The notes under the pieces were generated by a model. It was not told the DNA's origin, did not search any database, and saw only the letters and a program-made list of their open reading frames with translations. A DNA stretch of 6,249 bases, from NCBI GenBank assembly GCA_023432845.1, contig JAEZEY010000353.1, positions 1 to 6,249 on the forward strand, given 5' to 3'. The DNA is from Pseudomonadota bacterium. GTDB taxonomy: Bacteria; Pseudomonadota; Alphaproteobacteria; Rhizobiales; Xanthobacteraceae. The translations under genes and the position numbers were made by a program. Of the stretch, positions 5,002 through 6,249 are shown in pieces (within the stretch, counting starts at the first letter, position 1; the number at the start of each line of letters is the position of its first letter).

Positions 5002-6239
5002 GCGAAGAACTCCTGCGCCTTGATCAGCGCGCTGGCGAGAGTGTCCACCTCGGCCTTGGTGTTGTACATGCCGAACGAGGCACGGCACGTCGCCGTGACG
5101 CCGAAACGCGCGAGCAGCGGCATGGTGCAATGGGTGCCGGCGCGAACGGCGACGCCGGACCGGTCGATCACGGTGGCGATGTCGTGGGCGTGGGCGCCCT
5201 TCATCTCGAACGAGACGATCGGGCCTTTGTCGCGCGCCGTGCCGATGATGCGCAGCGAATTGATCTGGCCCAGTTTTTCATGGGCATATTTGACCAATTC
5301 CAGTTCGTGAGCACGGATCCGCGCCTTTCCGACCGACTGGATATAATCGAGCGCGGCCCCGAGTCCGATTGCCTGCACGATCGGCGGCGTGCCGGCCTCG
5401 AATTTATGCGGAGGATCGCCGTAGGTGATGCGGTCCTCGAACACCTCGCGGATCATCTCGCCGCCGCCGTTGAACGGCCGCATCGCCTCGAGGTGCACCA
5501 TCTTGCCCCAAAGCACGCCGCTGCCGGTCGGGCCATAGAGCTTGTGGCCGGTCATGATAAAAAAGTCGCAGCCGATGTCCTGAACGTCGATGTCCATGTG
5601 CACGGCACTTTGCGAGCCGTCCACGAGCACAGGAATGCCACGGGCATGGGCGATGCGCACGACCTCCTTCACCGGCACCACCGTGCCGAGGGCGTTCGAC
5701 ATCTGCGTGATCGCCACGATTTTGGTACGCGGCGTGAGCAGCTTCTCGAACTCGTCGAGGAGAAAATTGCCCTCACCATCCACCGGCGCCCACTTGACCA
5801 CGGCGCCGCTGCGCTCGCGGTGGAAATGCCACGGCACGATGTTGGAGTGGTGCTCCATGATGGAGAGCACGATCTCATCGCCTTCGTTGAGGAGACCGTC
5901 GCCGAAGCTCGAGGCCACCAGATTGAGGGCCTCGGTAGCGTTGCGCGTGAAGATGATCTCTTCCTTGCGCGGCGCGTTGATGAATTGCTGCACCTTCTCG
6001 CGTGCGCCTTCATAGGCTTCGGTCGCCTCATTGGCGAGATAATGCAGGCCGCGATGCACATTGGCGTATTCGCGGGTATAGGCTCTCATCAGGCGGTCGA
6101 GCACGGCCTGCGGCTTCTGTGTCGAGGCGGCGTTGTCGAGATAGACCAGCGGCTTGCCATAGACCTGCATCGCCAGCGCCGGAAAATCAGCGCGGAGCTT
6201 GTCGACGTCGTAGGCGCCGTTGATCACCGCCGGATGCAT
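4998..6239 (-). CDS. sufS: Cysteine desulfurase SufS (PLP-dependent, group II)
   Basis: The 413-residue enzyme removes sulfur from L-cysteine, leaving a persulfide that feeds SUF cluster assembly, with alanine as by-product. It is an aminotransferase class V protein on fold type I. Seen in the sequence: YLDNAASTQKP near residue 35, the PLP-stacking histidine in MEHHSNIVPW (H130), the pyridine-contacting Asp in VDGSQ (D207), the Schiff-base lysine in TGHKLYGPTGSG (K233), the catalytic cysteine in RAGTHCTMPLL (C371), and the substrate-carboxylate arginine of CRASFGMYNT (R386). The short active-site loop around C371 is that of group II (SufS/CsdA) rather than IscS. ATG at 6239 is chosen because GAGGA lies 5 nt before it; ATG at 6245 would add two residues but overlaps that ribosome binding site. 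It is the first gene of this block in the window; sufD is expected just upstream, beyond the edge. Confidence 0.97.
   Translation of the reverse strand: MHPAVINGAYDVDKLRADFPALAMQVYGKPLVYLDNAASTQKPQAVLDRLMRAYTREYANVHRGLHYLANEATEAYEGAREKVQQFINAPRKEEIIFTRNATEALNLVASSFGDGLLNEGDEIVLSIMEHHSNIVPWHFHRERSGAVVKWAPVDGEGNFLLDEFEKLLTPRTKIVAITQMSNALGTVVPVKEVVRIAHARGIPVLVDGSQSAVHMDIDVQDIGCDFFIMTGHKLYGPTGSGVLWGKMVHLEAMRPFNGGGEMIREVFEDRITYGDPPHKFEAGTPPIVQAIGLGAALDYIQSVGKARIRAHELELVKYAHEKLGQINSLRIIGTARDKGPIVSFEMKGAHAHDIATVIDRSGVAVRAGTHCTMPLLARFGVTATCRASFGMYNTKAEVDTLASALIKAQEFFA
5010..5014 (-). promoter_or_regulatory. Ribosome binding site inside sufS that sets the GTG start of sufT
   Basis: AGGAG on the - strand lies 8 nt before the GTG at 5001. 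It decides this start over frame-open upstream codons that would overlap sufS much further. Confidence 0.7.
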
Positions 6240-6244
6240 CGTCA

Positions 6245-6249
6245 TCCTC
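6245..6249 (-). promoter_or_regulatory. Ribosome binding site that selects the sufS start
   Basis: GAGGA on the - strand at the window edge lies 5 nt before the ATG at 6239. The upstream ATG (6245) begins within this site. A TGA at 6244-6242 lies between them and could be the stop of an upstream gene; its frame cannot be judged from 10 bases. Confidence 0.55.

Noticed and set aside
5002..5130. Upstream extension of the sufT frame to 5130
   Set aside because: It would overlap the sufS catalytic region in another frame; GTG at 5001 with AGGAG 8 nt upstream and a stop/start overlap is the normal operon arrangement.

Overview
The window looks like the chromosome of a GC-rich alphaproteobacterium of the Hyphomicrobiales, most plausibly the Bradyrhizobium/Rhodopseudomonas/Afipia group. 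Three things point there: a Porin_2-type outer-membrane barrel with its two-cysteine N-terminal signature, a sufS-sufT-sufA gene order, and the sequence character of the GGDEF and DEAD-box proteins. This assignment is from protein recall, not from a database search.

Layout. On the + strand, 1-1086 is the 3' part of a DEAD-box RNA helicase gene (RhlE-like, with an Arg/Gly-rich tail), cut by the left edge. A 174-bp spacer follows, then a complete gene for a soluble GGDEF diguanylate cyclase (1261-2325). This meets, tail to tail across only 24 bp, a run of five genes on the - strand. Read in their own direction from the right edge, these are sufS (cysteine desulfurase), sufT (DUF59/MIP18-type Fe-S maturation factor), sufA (A-type Fe-S carrier), a TfoX N-terminal-domain protein with a histone-H1-like basic tail, and a Porin_2-like outer-membrane protein. 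sufS is complete or nearly so at the right edge. The rest of the suf operon (expected sufB, sufC, sufD) would lie just beyond it.

How the genes work together. SufS releases sulfur from cysteine, SufT helps mature Fe-S proteins and SufA carries or transfers clusters, so these three form one pathway and probably one operon. The sufS and sufT reading frames overlap by 4 bp. The tfoX-like gene starts only 21 bp after sufA and may be read through. The porin gene has its own candidate promoter. The helicase, cyclase, TfoX-like and porin genes have no evident shared pathway.

The window is gene-dense, with no gene-free stretch above 300 bp, and I see no mobile element, CRISPR array, tRNA or rRNA. 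It appears to be ordinary core chromosome. I do not see an undescribed system. The points most worth a second look are the degenerate I-site of the cyclase, the H1-like tail on the TfoX protein, the non-aromatic C-terminus of the porin, an AT-rich gap in front of sufA, and a hairpin that holds the cyclase stop codon in its loop.
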